A DNA stretch of 64,000 nucleotides from Fimenecus sp964557975 (lineage in GTDB: Bacteria > Bacillota > Clostridia > Oscillospirales > Acutalibacteraceae): positions 1 to 64,000 of the forward strand of contig CAZLCG010000002.1 in the NCBI GenBank assembly GCA_964557975.1. The letters are read 5' to 3'. Positions within the stretch are counted from its first letter, which is position 1. Each line of letters starts with the position of its first letter. A program made the translations under genes and the position numbers. Below the pieces are notes generated by a model, which had not been told where the DNA came from, searched no databases, and saw only the letters and a program-made list of their open reading frames with translations. Positions 15,774 through 22,956 of the stretch are shown here, in pieces.

Positions 15774-16325
15774 ATGAATAATAAAAAAATAAAAAGCTCC
15801 GTTAAAACCGCGATAGGCGGTGTGGTTTCCGCTCTTTCCGTCGTTCTTATGTTCCTGACCTCCGTAATTCCGTCAATGACCTATGCGCTTCCTGCCATGG
15901 CGGGAATACTGCTTATCATTATTGTTATTGAAATTGATAAAAAATGGGCGCTGGGCGTTTACGCGGTAGTAAGTATTCTTTCAATTTTGCTTATTGCCGA
16001 TAAGGAAGCTGCCGTAATGTATATTATGTTTTTCGGCTATTATCCGATAATAAAAGCTGTTTTTGAGTCGCACTTTAAAAATAAGGTCTGTTGGGTTCTT
16101 AAGCTTATAATCTTTAACATTTCAATGGTTGCGGCGTTTCTTATTACAACCTATGTCTTTAATATACCGTTTGACGAAATGGAGGAATACGGAATTGCCG
16201 CGGCTTTCGGGCTTTTGGGCGCGGGTAATATTGTTTTTGTTATATACGATTATGCGCTTTCAAATCTTGTTAAGCTCTATATGCTTAAATGGAGAAAGCA
16301 TTTTAACAGGATTTTCAGATTTTAA
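15774..16325 (+). CDS. Multi-pass membrane protein of unknown function
   Basis: A 183-residue very hydrophobic protein with about five predicted membrane helices (around residues 12-34, 40-55, 60-80, 105-130 and 140-165) and a basic C-terminal tail. The pattern resembles ECF-transporter substrate-binding (S) components, but I see no diagnostic motif. It starts directly after the J-protein stop codon and precedes pyrE by 72 nt. It belongs to the DUF5685/J-protein series by position, so a joint envelope role is possible. I cannot assign a function. Confidence 0.7.
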   Translation: MNNKKIKSSVKTAIGGVVSALSVVLMFLTSVIPSMTYALPAMAGILLIIIVIEIDKKWALGVYAVVSILSILLIADKEAAVMYIMFFGYYPIIKAVFESHFKNKVCWVLKLIIFNISMVAAFLITTYVFNIPFDEMEEYGIAAAFGLLGAGNIVFVIYDYALSNLVKLYMLKWRKHFNRIFRF

Positions 16326-16397
16326 CAGGTGTAATTAAACGGTTACAGCCGAATGAAAATACAAATCATATATTTTCTTTTTTAAGGAGGAAAAAAA

Positions 16398-16982
16398 TTG
16401 TTGACACAGGAAAGAGTTGAAGAAATACTTAAAGAGGCGGGCGTTTTGCTTGAGGGGCATTTTTTGCTGACATCAGGCAGACATTCAAACAGGTATTTAC
16501 AGTGCGCTAAGATTTTCAGAAACACAAAATACAGCGAAGAGCTTTGCGCCGCTCTTGCCGAAAGATACGGCGGCTCGGGTGTTGAGGTGGTTATAGGTCC
16601 CGCAATGGGCGCTGTTCAAATGGCGTATGAGGTCAGCCGTCATCTTAAATGCGAGAATTTCTTTACCGAGAGAGATGCTGACGGTAAAATGGCGTTAAGA
16701 CGGGGCTTTCAGGTTCACGAGGGGATGAAGGTGCTTGTTGTTGAGGACGTCGTTACAACGGGCGGTTCCGTTAAGGAGGTTATTGAGCTTGTAAGGCAGT
16801 CGGGCGGCGATGTAGTCGGAGTCGGCTCAATTGTTGACAGAACGGGCGGAAAAATTGATTTCGGCGTTCCGTTTAAGGCTGTTTATTCCGCTGACGTTCA
16901 ATCGTGGGAAGCGAACGCTTGTCCGCTTTGCAAAGAGGGTAAGCTTGAGCTTGTTAAACCGGGCAGCAGAAAGATTAAGTGA
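16398..16982 (+). CDS. pyrE: Orotate phosphoribosyltransferase
   Basis: A 194-residue PRTase that joins orotate to PRPP in de novo UMP synthesis. The PRPP-binding loop VLVVEDVVTTGGSV is intact, and LLTSGRHSNRYLQC matches the N-terminal substrate region of the clostridial PyrE subtype. A zinc-ribbon-like CPLC lies near the C-terminus. It uses a TTG start (16398, or 16401) preceded by AAGGAGG at 16384-16390. It overlaps radC by a few nucleotides, depending on the radC start. No other pyr gene is nearby, so the pathway is scattered. Confidence 0.93.
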   Translation: MLTQERVEEILKEAGVLLEGHFLLTSGRHSNRYLQCAKIFRNTKYSEELCAALAERYGGSGVEVVIGPAMGAVQMAYEVSRHLKCENFFTERDADGKMALRRGFQVHEGMKVLVVEDVVTTGGSVKEVIELVRQSGGDVVGVGSIVDRTGGKIDFGVPFKAVYSADVQSWEANACPLCKEGKLELVKPGSRKIK

Positions 16983-17698
16983 TTCCGATGAGTGAAAACA
17001 AGACCGAGCATTCACACGCGGGTCACCGTGACAGAGTTAAATCACGTTTTGAAAAAGAGGGACTGAGCGGATTTGAGGACCATGTTGCGCTTGAAATGCT
17101 TCTTTTTTATGCCATACCTCAAAGAGATACAAACAACATAGCTCATGCTTTAATAAATGAATTCGGTTCGCTGTCAGGTGTTTTTGATGCGTCCGTCGAA
17201 TCGCTTGAGAGAGTTAACGGCGTCGGAAGAAACGCTGCGGTTCTTATTAAGCTTATACCCGAGATGTATTCAAAGTATCAGCTTGATAAAACCAAAAACA
17301 GCGGTCTTATTCTTGACGACGCAGAAAAGGTCGGCAAATTTTTTGTTTCAAAGTATATCGGCTTAACTCATGAGGTGCTTATGGCTGTGTGCCTTGACAA
17401 CAAGTGCAGGGTTAAGAAATCCTTTGTAGTCTCCGAGGGTTCAATAGGCAGCACCGACGTTAATCTTCGTAAAATAGCGGGTACAGCAATAAATGTAAAC
17501 GCTTCATCCGTAATAATTGCGCATAACCATCCCGCAGGCGTTGCCGCGCCGTCCGCAGGAGATGTTGAGGCTGTCAGGGTAATAGTTAATACTCTGCGTA
17601 AGCTCGACATTGTTTTGTGCGACAGTATTATTGTTTCCGGTGAGGACTATTATTCTATGGCTGACCATAAGAAATTTGCCTATTTGTTTGATTATTAA
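16979..17698 (+). CDS. radC: RadC family JAB-domain protein
   Basis: A 239-residue RadC/YsxA-family protein. Residues about 20-90 are a helix-hairpin-helix-like region with a VNGVGRNAA motif. Residues about 110-235 are a JAB/MPN metalloprotease-like domain with the zinc motif AHNHPAGVAAPSAGD (H-x-H...D). The biochemical role is unsettled despite the DNA-repair name. The start may be GTG 16979, overlapping the pyrE stop, or ATG 16988; neither has a strong ribosome binding site, so coupling to pyrE is likely. A terminator lies downstream. Confidence 0.9.
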   Translation: MIPMSENKTEHSHAGHRDRVKSRFEKEGLSGFEDHVALEMLLFYAIPQRDTNNIAHALINEFGSLSGVFDASVESLERVNGVGRNAAVLIKLIPEMYSKYQLDKTKNSGLILDDAEKVGKFFVSKYIGLTHEVLMAVCLDNKCRVKKSFVVSEGSIGSTDVNLRKIAGTAINVNASSVIIAHNHPAGVAAPSAGDVEAVRVIVNTLRKLDIVLCDSIIVSGEDYYSMADHKKFAYLFDY

Positions 17699-17734
17699 CG
17701 GGCTTCGTCAGGAATAATACTTCCGTGCGGCGGA

Positions 17735-17839
17735 ATTTAAATCGGAGCAACGCTTCGCCAAGCCAGCCTAAAACGGCGCTTGCGAACGATTACAGCCCGC
17801 TGCTTCAGGGGCGGGGTCATCTGCGCTTAGACTTTAAAT
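17735..17839. repeat. Degenerate intergenic repeat, family 2, copy 1
   Basis: Begins ATTTAAATCGGAGCAACG and ends with GGCGGGG, TGCGCTT and TAAAT blocks. The same start (ATTTAAATCGGAGCGACG) and a similar end are at 42146-42229. It is non-coding and lies between radC and its terminator. Confidence 0.4.
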
Positions 17840-17846
17840 ACAAACG

Positions 17847-17880
17847 AAACCCACCGCTTTTTTTGTGTGGGTTTTCTTTT
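17847..17880 (+). terminator. Intrinsic terminator after radC
   Basis: AAACCCAC (17847-17854) pairs with GTGGGTTT (17867-17874), followed by a T-rich tract (TTCTTTTATTTTT). Confidence 0.75.
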
Positions 17881-17896
17881 ATTTTTGTTAAATATG

Positions 17897-17925
17897 TTTA
17901 CAACCGAACAAATGTGTGGTATTAT
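17897..17925 (+). promoter_or_regulatory. Promoter of uvrBA
   Basis: TTTACA (17897-17902), a 17-nt spacer and TATTAT (17920-17925). The spacer holds an SOS-like box, so LexA binding would block it. Confidence 0.7.
17905..17918 (+). promoter_or_regulatory. SOS (LexA/DinR) box in the uvrB promoter
   Basis: CGAACAAATGTGTG matches 12 of 14 positions of the Gram-positive LexA consensus CGAACRNRYGTTYC. It lies between the -35 and -10 elements of uvrB, the position expected for repression. Confidence 0.65.
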
Positions 17926-17956
17926 ATAAAAAGTAACTGTCACGGAGGAAAATAAC

Positions 17957-19912
17957 TTGGGCAAGTTTGTGTTACATTCAAAATATAAGCCTACGGGTGA
18001 CCAGCCGCAGGCAATCGAACAGCTTGTTGAGGGTATCAATAAAGGCTACAACGAGCAAACTCTTTTGGGTGTCACAGGCTCGGGCAAAACCTTCACTATG
18101 GCAAATGTAATCGAGAGGGTTCAGCGCCCTACGCTTGTTTTAGCTCATAACAAGACCCTTGCCGCGCAGCTATGCTCTGAGTTCCGCGAGTTTTTCCCCG
18201 ATAACGCTGTTGAATATTTCGTTTCCTATTACGACTACTATCAGCCCGAGGCGTATATTCCCACAACCGACACATATATTGAAAAAGACTCCGCAATCAA
18301 CGATGAAATTGATAAGCTGAGACACTCCGCAACCTCCGCTCTTTCGGAAAGGCGCGACGTTATTATAGTTTCGTCGGTTTCATGCATTTACTCCCTCGGC
18401 GACCCGATCGATTACAGAACAATGGTGATTTCGCTTCGTCAGGGTATGACAAAAAAACGGGATGATTTAATACAAAAGCTTGTTGAAATTCAGTACGAGA
18501 GAAACGACATAAATTTTGTCCGCAACAAGTTCAGGGTCAGGGGCGATACTGTTGAGATTTTCCCCGTTTATTCCAATGAAACCGCGATTCGCGTTGAGTT
18601 TTTCGGCGATGAAATAGACAGAATATCCGAAATAAACGCGCTGACGGGGCAGGTTAAAAATGTGGTTTCCCACGTTGCGGTTTACCCTGCGTCGCACTAT
18701 GTTGTATCGCCCGAGAAGCTCGAAAGAGCTATTGATGAAATTTTGACCGAGATGGAACAGCGCGTTAAATATTTTACGGACGCGGGAAAGCTTTTGGAAG
18801 CGCAGAGAATTAAACAGCGCACTGAGTATGATATGGAAATGCTCAGGGAAACGGGGTTTTGCAAGGGTATTGAGAACTATTCGAGAGTTATGTCGGGCAG
18901 GGCGCCCGGCTCTGCGCCGTTCACGCTTCTTAATTATTTTCCCGATGATTTTATACTTTTCGTAGACGAGTCCCATGTCACCCTGCCTCAGGTCAGAGGA
19001 ATGTACGGAGGCGACCGTTCGAGAAAAGAATCGCTTATAAATTTCGGCTTCCGTTTGCCGAGCGCATACGATAACAGACCGCTTACTTTTGACGAGTTCT
19101 ATGAAAGAGTAGGGCAGAAAATCTTTGTCAGCGCAACACCGGGTGAATTTGAAAGGGATAAATCAAGTCGGATTGTCGAGCAGGTTATCAGACCCACAGG
19201 GCTTTTGGACCCCGAAATCACCGTTAAGCCGACCGAGGGGCAGATCGAGGATTTGATTTCCGAAATCAATATCCGCACAGAAAGAAACGAAAGAGTCCTT
19301 GTTACCACGCTTACTAAAAAAATGGCTGAAAACCTTACGGAGTTTCTTGATAACAACGGCGTTAAGGTAAAGTATATGCACTATGACATAGACACCATCG
19401 AGCGAATGGAAATCATAAGGGATTTGCGTTTGGGCGAATTTGACGTGCTTGTCGGCATTAACCTTTTGCGTGAGGGGCTTGATATTCCCGAGGTGTCGCT
19501 TGTGGCGATTCTTGACGCCGATAAAGAGGGCTTTTTAAGAAGTGAAACCTCGCTTATTCAGACGGTCGGCAGGGCGGCGAGAAACGCTTCGGGCGAGGTA
19601 ATAATGTACGCCGATTCGGTTACTCCGTCAATGGAGAGAGCGATTACCGAAACCTACCGCCGCCGCGAAAAGCAGATGGAATATAACAAAGAAAACAATA
19701 TCGTTCCCAAAACGATTAACAAGGGCGTAAGGGACATAATTGAAATTTCCGCCTCCCACCGTGACGACAGCGGAAAACGCCTTTCAAGGGTTGAGAGGGA
19801 AAAGCTGATAGCCGAGCTTACATCCGAAATGAAGGCGGCGGCAAAAATTCTTGAATTTGAGCATGCCGCAATGCTGAGAGATAAGATACAAAAATTAAGA
19901 GAGGAAAAATAA
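17957..19912 (+). CDS. uvrB: Excinuclease ABC subunit B
   Basis: A 651-residue DEAD-like helicase that verifies DNA damage and loads UvrC in nucleotide excision repair. Walker A GVTGSGKT is at residues 38-45, and the beta-hairpin region YYDYYQPEAY is present. Helicase domain VI shows QTVGRAARN. The C-terminal UVR domain (about 610-651, with AAMLRDKIQKL) binds UvrC. It starts at TTG 17957 after GGAGGAA. An SOS-like box overlaps the promoter, and uvrA follows 3 nt after the stop, so both should be induced by DNA damage. Length is normal. Confidence 0.97.
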   Translation: MGKFVLHSKYKPTGDQPQAIEQLVEGINKGYNEQTLLGVTGSGKTFTMANVIERVQRPTLVLAHNKTLAAQLCSEFREFFPDNAVEYFVSYYDYYQPEAYIPTTDTYIEKDSAINDEIDKLRHSATSALSERRDVIIVSSVSCIYSLGDPIDYRTMVISLRQGMTKKRDDLIQKLVEIQYERNDINFVRNKFRVRGDTVEIFPVYSNETAIRVEFFGDEIDRISEINALTGQVKNVVSHVAVYPASHYVVSPEKLERAIDEILTEMEQRVKYFTDAGKLLEAQRIKQRTEYDMEMLRETGFCKGIENYSRVMSGRAPGSAPFTLLNYFPDDFILFVDESHVTLPQVRGMYGGDRSRKESLINFGFRLPSAYDNRPLTFDEFYERVGQKIFVSATPGEFERDKSSRIVEQVIRPTGLLDPEITVKPTEGQIEDLISEINIRTERNERVLVTTLTKKMAENLTEFLDNNGVKVKYMHYDIDTIERMEIIRDLRLGEFDVLVGINLLREGLDIPEVSLVAILDADKEGFLRSETSLIQTVGRAARNASGEVIMYADSVTPSMERAITETYRRREKQMEYNKENNIVPKTINKGVRDIIEISASHRDDSGKRLSRVEREKLIAELTSEMKAAAKILEFEHAAMLRDKIQKLREEK

Positions 19913-19915
19913 GCC

Positions 19916-22738
19916 TTGCAGAATAAAAATATTGTAATTAAGGGCGCTAAAGAGCATAACCTTAAAAATGTGGACCTGACAATACCGAGGGACAAGCTTA
20001 TCGTGTTCACGGGGCTTTCAGGCTCGGGTAAGTCCTCGCTTGCTTTTGACACGATTTATGCTGAGGGGCAAAGACGCTATGTTGAGTCTCTTTCGTCGTA
20101 CGCAAGAATGTTTTTAGGGCAGATGGAAAAGCCGAACGTTGATTATATAGACGGGCTTTCGCCTGCGATTTCAATCGATCAGAAAACCACCTCAAAAAAT
20201 CCGCGTTCTACAGTCGGAACGGTTACGGAGATTTATGATTATTTAAGGCTGTTATATGCGAGAATAGGAACTCCTCACTGTCCCGTCTGCGGCAGAGAGA
20301 TAGCTATGCAGACTGTCGACGGCATTGTCGACAGCGTTTTAAAGCTTCCCGACGGGGCAAAAATTCAAATTATGTCGCCGATTATCAGGGGCAGAAAGGG
20401 CGAGCATGTTAAGGAGATAGACGCCGCGCGTAAATCGGGCTATGTCAGAGTAAGAATTGACGGAAATATATATGATTTGTCCGAAGAGATTAAACTCGAA
20501 AAGAATATTAAGCATAATATTGAGATAATTGTTGACCGTCTTGTCATAAATCCCGAAATCAGAAGCCGTCTTGCCGATTCGGTTGATACTGCCTGCGGTC
20601 TTTCGGGCGGAACGGTGATTGTTGATGTTATAGACGGCAAGGAAATGCTTTATTCGCAGAATTTTGCCTGTCCGGAGCATGGAACTTGTATTGAGGAAAT
20701 GTCTCCGAGAATGTTTTCTTTTAACAATCCTTACGGCGCATGTCCTACCTGCACGGGCTTGGGTGTGTTTATGAAGGTGGATCCCGACCTTGTAATACCC
20801 AACAAAAAGCTTTCTGTAAAGAACGGCGCGATTAAGGCTTCGGGTTGGTCTAAGGCGGACAGCGGCACTATTGCCGAGATGTATTACAGCGCTCTTGCCG
20901 ACGCTTACGGTTTTTCCCTTGACACTCCTATATGCGATTTACCGAAAAAGGCGCTTGATGCGATTCTGTACGGCACGAACGGTAAAAAGATTAAAATGAC
21001 GCGTACAAACGAATACGGCAGCGGAACATATATGACCGACTTCGAGGGTATTATAAACAATCTTCAAAGGCGTTACGACGAAACCTCAAGCGAGTGGTCA
21101 CGCTACGAGATAACTCAGGTTATGAGTGAGTGCAAATGCCCCGAATGCGGCGGTCAAAGGCTTCGTAAATCGGCGCTTGCCGTTACTGTCGGCGGGCTTA
21201 ATATCAGCGAATTTTGCGATATGTCCATAGGTAAGGCTCTTGATTTCATTGATAATTTAACTCTTACCGAAAAACAGCGGATGATAGCCGAGCTTATAAT
21301 TAAGGAAATTAAGCAAAGGCTCAATTTCCTTGTCAGTGTCGGTCTTGATTATCTTACCCTTTCGCGCTCCTCGGGTACTCTTTCAGGCGGCGAAAGCCAA
21401 AGAATAAGGCTCGCAACGCAAATAGGCTCGTCTTTAATGGGCGTGTTATACATTCTTGACGAACCGAGCATAGGGCTTCATCAAAGGGATAACGATAAGC
21501 TGCTTGATACGCTTCGTAATTTGCGTGATTTGGGCAACACGCTTATCGTTGTTGAGCATGACGAGGACACTATGCGCGCGGCGGATTATATTGTCGATAT
21601 CGGTCCGGGTGCGGGCATTCACGGCGGAAACGTCGTATATTCGGGTACGCCCGACGGGCTTTTGAAGTGTAAAGAGTCGATTACGGGGCAGTATCTTTCA
21701 GGTGAAAGAAAAATCGAAGTCCCCGATAAACGCAGAACGGGCAACGGTAAAGAGCTTGTTGTCAGAAAGGCGCAGGAAAACAACCTTAAAAAGATTGACG
21801 TGCATATTCCGCTCGGCGAGTTTGTGTGCGTAACGGGGGTTTCGGGCTCGGGCAAATCCTCGCTTATAAATGAAATCCTGTATAAAAGGCTTGCAAACGA
21901 GCTTAACAACGCTAAAAAGCCCGTTGGAAAGCACGCCGACATTGAGGGGATTGACGGGCTTGATAAGGTGATTGACATAGATCAGTCGCCTATAGGCAGA
22001 ACCCCTCGCTCAAATCCTGCCACATACACGGGAGTATTCAATGATATAAGAGAATTGTATGCTTCCACGCAGGAGGCAAAAATAAGGGGCTTTAACGCGT
22101 CGCGTTTTTCGTTCAATGTAAAGGGCGGGCGATGTGAAGCGTGTCAGGGCGACGGTATCGTCAAAATTGAAATGCACTTTTTGCCGGATATTTACGTTCC
22201 CTGCGACGTCTGCAAGGGGGCGAGGTACAACCGCGAAACCCTTGAGGTAAAGTACAAAGGAAAGTCGATTTATGATGTTTTGGAAATGACCGTTGAAGAG
22301 GGAATGGGATTTTTTTCAAATCAGCAAAAAATATACAATAAACTGAAAACGCTTTATGATGTCGGCTTGGGTTACGTTAAAATCGGTCAGCCCGCGACCA
22401 CTCTTTCGGGCGGCGAGGCTCAGCGCGTTAAGCTTTCAACGGAGCTTGCAAAGCCTGCGACGGGAAGAACGATTTATATTCTTGACGAGCCTACAACGGG
22501 GCTGCACACTGCCGACGTCCATAGGCTCATTGACGTTCTTCAAAGGCTTGTGGATAAGGGCAACACCGTTGTGGTAATTGAACACAATCTTGATGTAATT
22601 AAGGTTGCCGATTATATTATTGATTTAGGACCCGAGGGCGGCGACAAAGGCGGCAAAATTGTTGTCTGCGGAACGCCGGAGGAGGTTGCGAAATGTAAAA
22701 AGTCCTACACCGGTCAATATCTGAAAAAGGTTCTGTAA
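19916..22738 (+). CDS. uvrA: Excinuclease ABC subunit A
   Basis: A 940-residue ABC-type ATPase that detects DNA lesions with UvrB. The first Walker A GLSGSGKS is near residue 33 and the second GVSGSGKS near 640. ABC signatures SGGESQRI and SGGEAQRV are both present. Zinc modules carry CPVCG and CPTC...C in the first half, and CEAC...CDVC in the second. It starts with TTG 19916, three nt after uvrB, so the pair is one operon. A strong terminator follows. No features distinguish it from the standard enzyme. Confidence 0.97.
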   Translation: MQNKNIVIKGAKEHNLKNVDLTIPRDKLIVFTGLSGSGKSSLAFDTIYAEGQRRYVESLSSYARMFLGQMEKPNVDYIDGLSPAISIDQKTTSKNPRSTVGTVTEIYDYLRLLYARIGTPHCPVCGREIAMQTVDGIVDSVLKLPDGAKIQIMSPIIRGRKGEHVKEIDAARKSGYVRVRIDGNIYDLSEEIKLEKNIKHNIEIIVDRLVINPEIRSRLADSVDTACGLSGGTVIVDVIDGKEMLYSQNFACPEHGTCIEEMSPRMFSFNNPYGACPTCTGLGVFMKVDPDLVIPNKKLSVKNGAIKASGWSKADSGTIAEMYYSALADAYGFSLDTPICDLPKKALDAILYGTNGKKIKMTRTNEYGSGTYMTDFEGIINNLQRRYDETSSEWSRYEITQVMSECKCPECGGQRLRKSALAVTVGGLNISEFCDMSIGKALDFIDNLTLTEKQRMIAELIIKEIKQRLNFLVSVGLDYLTLSRSSGTLSGGESQRIRLATQIGSSLMGVLYILDEPSIGLHQRDNDKLLDTLRNLRDLGNTLIVVEHDEDTMRAADYIVDIGPGAGIHGGNVVYSGTPDGLLKCKESITGQYLSGERKIEVPDKRRTGNGKELVVRKAQENNLKKIDVHIPLGEFVCVTGVSGSGKSSLINEILYKRLANELNNAKKPVGKHADIEGIDGLDKVIDIDQSPIGRTPRSNPATYTGVFNDIRELYASTQEAKIRGFNASRFSFNVKGGRCEACQGDGIVKIEMHFLPDIYVPCDVCKGARYNRETLEVKYKGKSIYDVLEMTVEEGMGFFSNQQKIYNKLKTLYDVGLGYVKIGQPATTLSGGEAQRVKLSTELAKPATGRTIYILDEPTTGLHTADVHRLIDVLQRLVDKGNTVVVIEHNLDVIKVADYIIDLGPEGGDKGGKIVVCGTPEEVAKCKKSYTGQYLKKVL

Positions 22739-22757
22739 AGTAAATTAAAATATTAAA

Positions 22758-22788
22758 ACGGAACACCGAGCTTGGTGTTCCGTTCTTT
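22758..22788 (+). terminator. Intrinsic terminator after uvrA
   Basis: ACGGAACACC pairs with GGTGTTCCGT around a 6-nt loop, followed by TCTTT. The stem is perfect. Confidence 0.85.
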
Positions 22789-22831
22789 GTACAAATACAG
22801 ATTTAACGCGGTAAAAATCAAGAACATTTTC

Positions 22832-22876
22832 GTTCCCTCGAAGAGGGAACTGTCAGCGTTAGCTGACTGAGGGAGT
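22832..22876. repeat. Short palindromic intergenic repeat, family 1, copy 3
   Basis: GTTCCCTCgaaGAGGGAAC followed by CTGTCAGCGTTAGCTGACTG and AGGGAG. On the minus strand it starts CTCCCTCAGTCAGC, the same core as at 44-128. The hairpin arms differ in sequence but keep pairing, a sign of compensatory change. Confidence 0.6.
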
Positions 22877-22956
22877 TTTTATAACGGCACGTTCGGGAAG
22901 CCGTGCCCTGCGCATAATTGAAAATATGAGATGCTTTAGGCGGCATACCTTACTGC

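Noticed and set aside
17725..17955. 76-codon frame between radC and uvrB
   Set aside because: It runs through a repeat, a terminator and the uvrB promoter and has no ribosome binding site.
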